Shown here piece by piece: positions 6,836-7,777 of a stretch of 7,777 nt of DNA; position 1 is the first letter of the stretch; each line of letters begins with the position of its first letter. A model generated the notes under the pieces. That model was not told the DNA's origin, did not search any database, and was given only the letters and a program-made list of their open reading frames with translations. The position numbers and the translations under genes were made by a program. Source of the DNA: an uncultured Gammaproteobacteria bacterium (lineage in GTDB: Bacteria; Pseudomonadota; Gammaproteobacteria; Nitrosococcales; Methylophagaceae); assembly GCA_913058195.1 (NCBI GenBank), contig CAJXPP010000095.1:1-7777 (forward strand), given 5' to 3'.

Positions 6836-7729
6836 TTACTCTTCTGCTGAGTCTAAGACGTCAGTTTCATCTGCTTCTGAATCAGAGTCATCATCTTCCT
6901 CAAGCACACGTTCTAAACCCACTAGCTTTTCATTCTTAGTTAGGTTAATCAACTTGACACCTTGTGTATTACGACCAACTAATGAAACATCTTTAACTGG
7001 CGTACGTACTAATGTACCACCATCTGTAATCAGCATAATCTGATGCTCAGCACGAACCTGAACAGCACCTACAACATTACCGTTACGTTCAGATGTTTGA
7101 ATAGAAATAATACCACTACCACCTCGACCTTGAACACGGTATTGGTCTAATTCGGTACGTTTTCCAAAGCCAAATTCAGTTGCCGTTAAAATGGCACCGT
7201 CTTCTGGGTTTGCAATAATCAGTGAAATAATTTTTTCGCCTTCAGGCATACGCATCCCACGTACACCACGGGATACACGACCCATAGAGCGCACATCTGT
7301 TTCAGCAAAACGAATCACTTTACCGCTAGAGTTGAATAACATAATATCCGACTGACCATCTGTCAGTTCTACACCCACAAGTTGATCATCATCTTTCAGA
7401 TCAACAGCAATAATACCGTTAGCTCGAGGACGTGAATAGGCTTCTAATGGTGTTTTCTTAACCGTACCTGAAGCAGTCACCATAAAGATGTAATTATCTG
7501 CATCAAACTCGCGTACTGGAAGAATTGCATTAATTTGTTCGCCATCTTCTAATGGCAATAGATTAACAATTGGCTTACCACGAGCCGCTCGGCCACCTTG
7601 TGGTAGTTCATATACTTTCTTCCAATACACTTTACCAGCACTAGAGAAGCATAATAATGTGTCATGTGTATTAGCAATAAAGAGATGTTCGATAAAGTCT
7701 TCATCTTTCATTGATGTAGCAGATTTACC
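6836..7729 (-). CDS. gyrA: DNA gyrase subunit A, C-terminal part (cut at the contig end)
   Basis: These 297 codons encode the C-terminal DNA-wrapping domain of GyrA, which pairs with GyrB to introduce negative supercoils. The sequence parallels E. coli GyrA from the end of its GyrA box (GGKGKSA) to the tail. Matching segments include FIANTHDTLLCFSS, ARGKPIVNLLPLE, ATEFGFGKRT, ERNGNVVGAVQV, ITDGGTLVRT and SLVGRNTQGV. The repeated strands are those of the six-bladed beta-pinwheel. The protein ends in a short acidic tail (EEDDDSDSEADETD, then DVLDSAEE), a feature that modulates wrapping in some gyrases. The N-terminal breakage-reunion domain with the catalytic tyrosine lies beyond the window. 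The reading frame stays open to a GTG at 7744, but those five extra codons (MYKRQ) are adapter sequence, not gyrA. The true partial gene ends at 7729. The serC remnant starts 4 bases after its stop, which matches the common gyrA-serC gene order. Confidence 0.96.
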   Translation of the reverse strand, partial: GKSATSMKDEDFIEHLFIANTHDTLLCFSSAGKVYWKKVYELPQGGRAARGKPIVNLLPLEDGEQINAILPVREFDADNYIFMVTASGTVKKTPLEAYSRPRANGIIAVDLKDDDQLVGVELTDGQSDIMLFNSSGKVIRFAETDVRSMGRVSRGVRGMRMPEGEKIISLIIANPEDGAILTATEFGFGKRTELDQYRVQGRGGSGIISIQTSERNGNVVGAVQVRAEHQIMLITDGGTLVRTPVKDVSLVGRNTQGVKLINLTKNEKLVGLERVLEEDDDSDSEADETDVLDSAEE

Positions 7730-7777
7730 CTGTCTCTTATACACATCTCCGAGCCCACGAGACTAGGCATGATCTCG
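7730..7777. other. Illumina Nextera adapter with index (non-genomic)
   Basis: The last 48 bases are sequencing-library adapter. Positions 7730-7748 are the 19-base Tn5 mosaic end CTGTCTCTTATACACATCT. Positions 7749-7763 are CCGAGCCCACGAGAC, the read-2 side of the Nextera adapter. Positions 7764-7771 are TAGGCATG, which I recall as the N706 i7 index. Positions 7772-7777, ATCTCG, are the start of the P7 flow-cell sequence. The order is exactly what read-through of a short insert produces, so this is an untrimmed contig end and not a transposon. It interrupts gyrA at the GyrA box and should be removed before the sequence is used. Confidence 0.98.

Noticed and set aside
7730..7763. Apparent transposon end (Tn5 mosaic end)
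   Set aside because: It is followed by the Nextera adapter, an index and the P7 start, so it comes from library preparation and is not a mobile element.

Overview
The window looks like one end of a short-read assembly contig from a gammaproteobacterium of fairly low G+C content. The main pointers are the gyrA-serC-pheA gene order, a fused AroQ-type chorismate mutase/prephenate dehydratase, the DUF1244 protein and a long DppC-type permease paired with a fused double ATPase. A marine lineage of the Methylophaga/Cycloclasticus kind would fit, but this cannot be settled by eye. The last 48 bases (7730-7777) are not genomic: they are an Illumina Nextera adapter with its index.

Layout. Bases 1-61 hold no gene and no promoter I can defend. 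Two plus-strand genes follow: an ECF sigma factor (62-691) and an overlapping small zinc-binding anti-sigma factor (678-935). Everything from 932 to 7729 reads on the minus strand. In transcription order this is the gyrA C-terminal part (cut by the adapter), a serC remnant, pheA, ispH, a peptide-type ABC permease, a fused double ABC ATPase, and a DUF1244 protein. Minus-strand neighbours are separated by at most 7 bases or overlap, so the 6.8 kb holds no intergenic space where a promoter or terminator could sit outside a gene. The two strands meet tail to tail with a 4-base overlap of stop codons.

Functions. GyrA is a DNA gyrase subunit. PheA makes phenylpyruvate for phenylalanine. IspH is the last step of the MEP isoprenoid pathway. 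The permease and double ATPase form half of a peptide-type importer whose binding protein and second permease are not here. The sigma/anti-sigma pair is a self-contained regulatory unit with no visible target.

Most notable is the serC remnant. It keeps the first ~33 residues and the last ~30 of phosphoserine aminotransferase, joined across a loss of roughly 300 codons. It then carries a one-base frameshift near its end and three proline/arginine swaps. I found no convincing novel multi-gene system; the real anomalies are the broken serC, the adapter end and its fake 'MYKRQ' N-terminus, and the compaction of unrelated genes.
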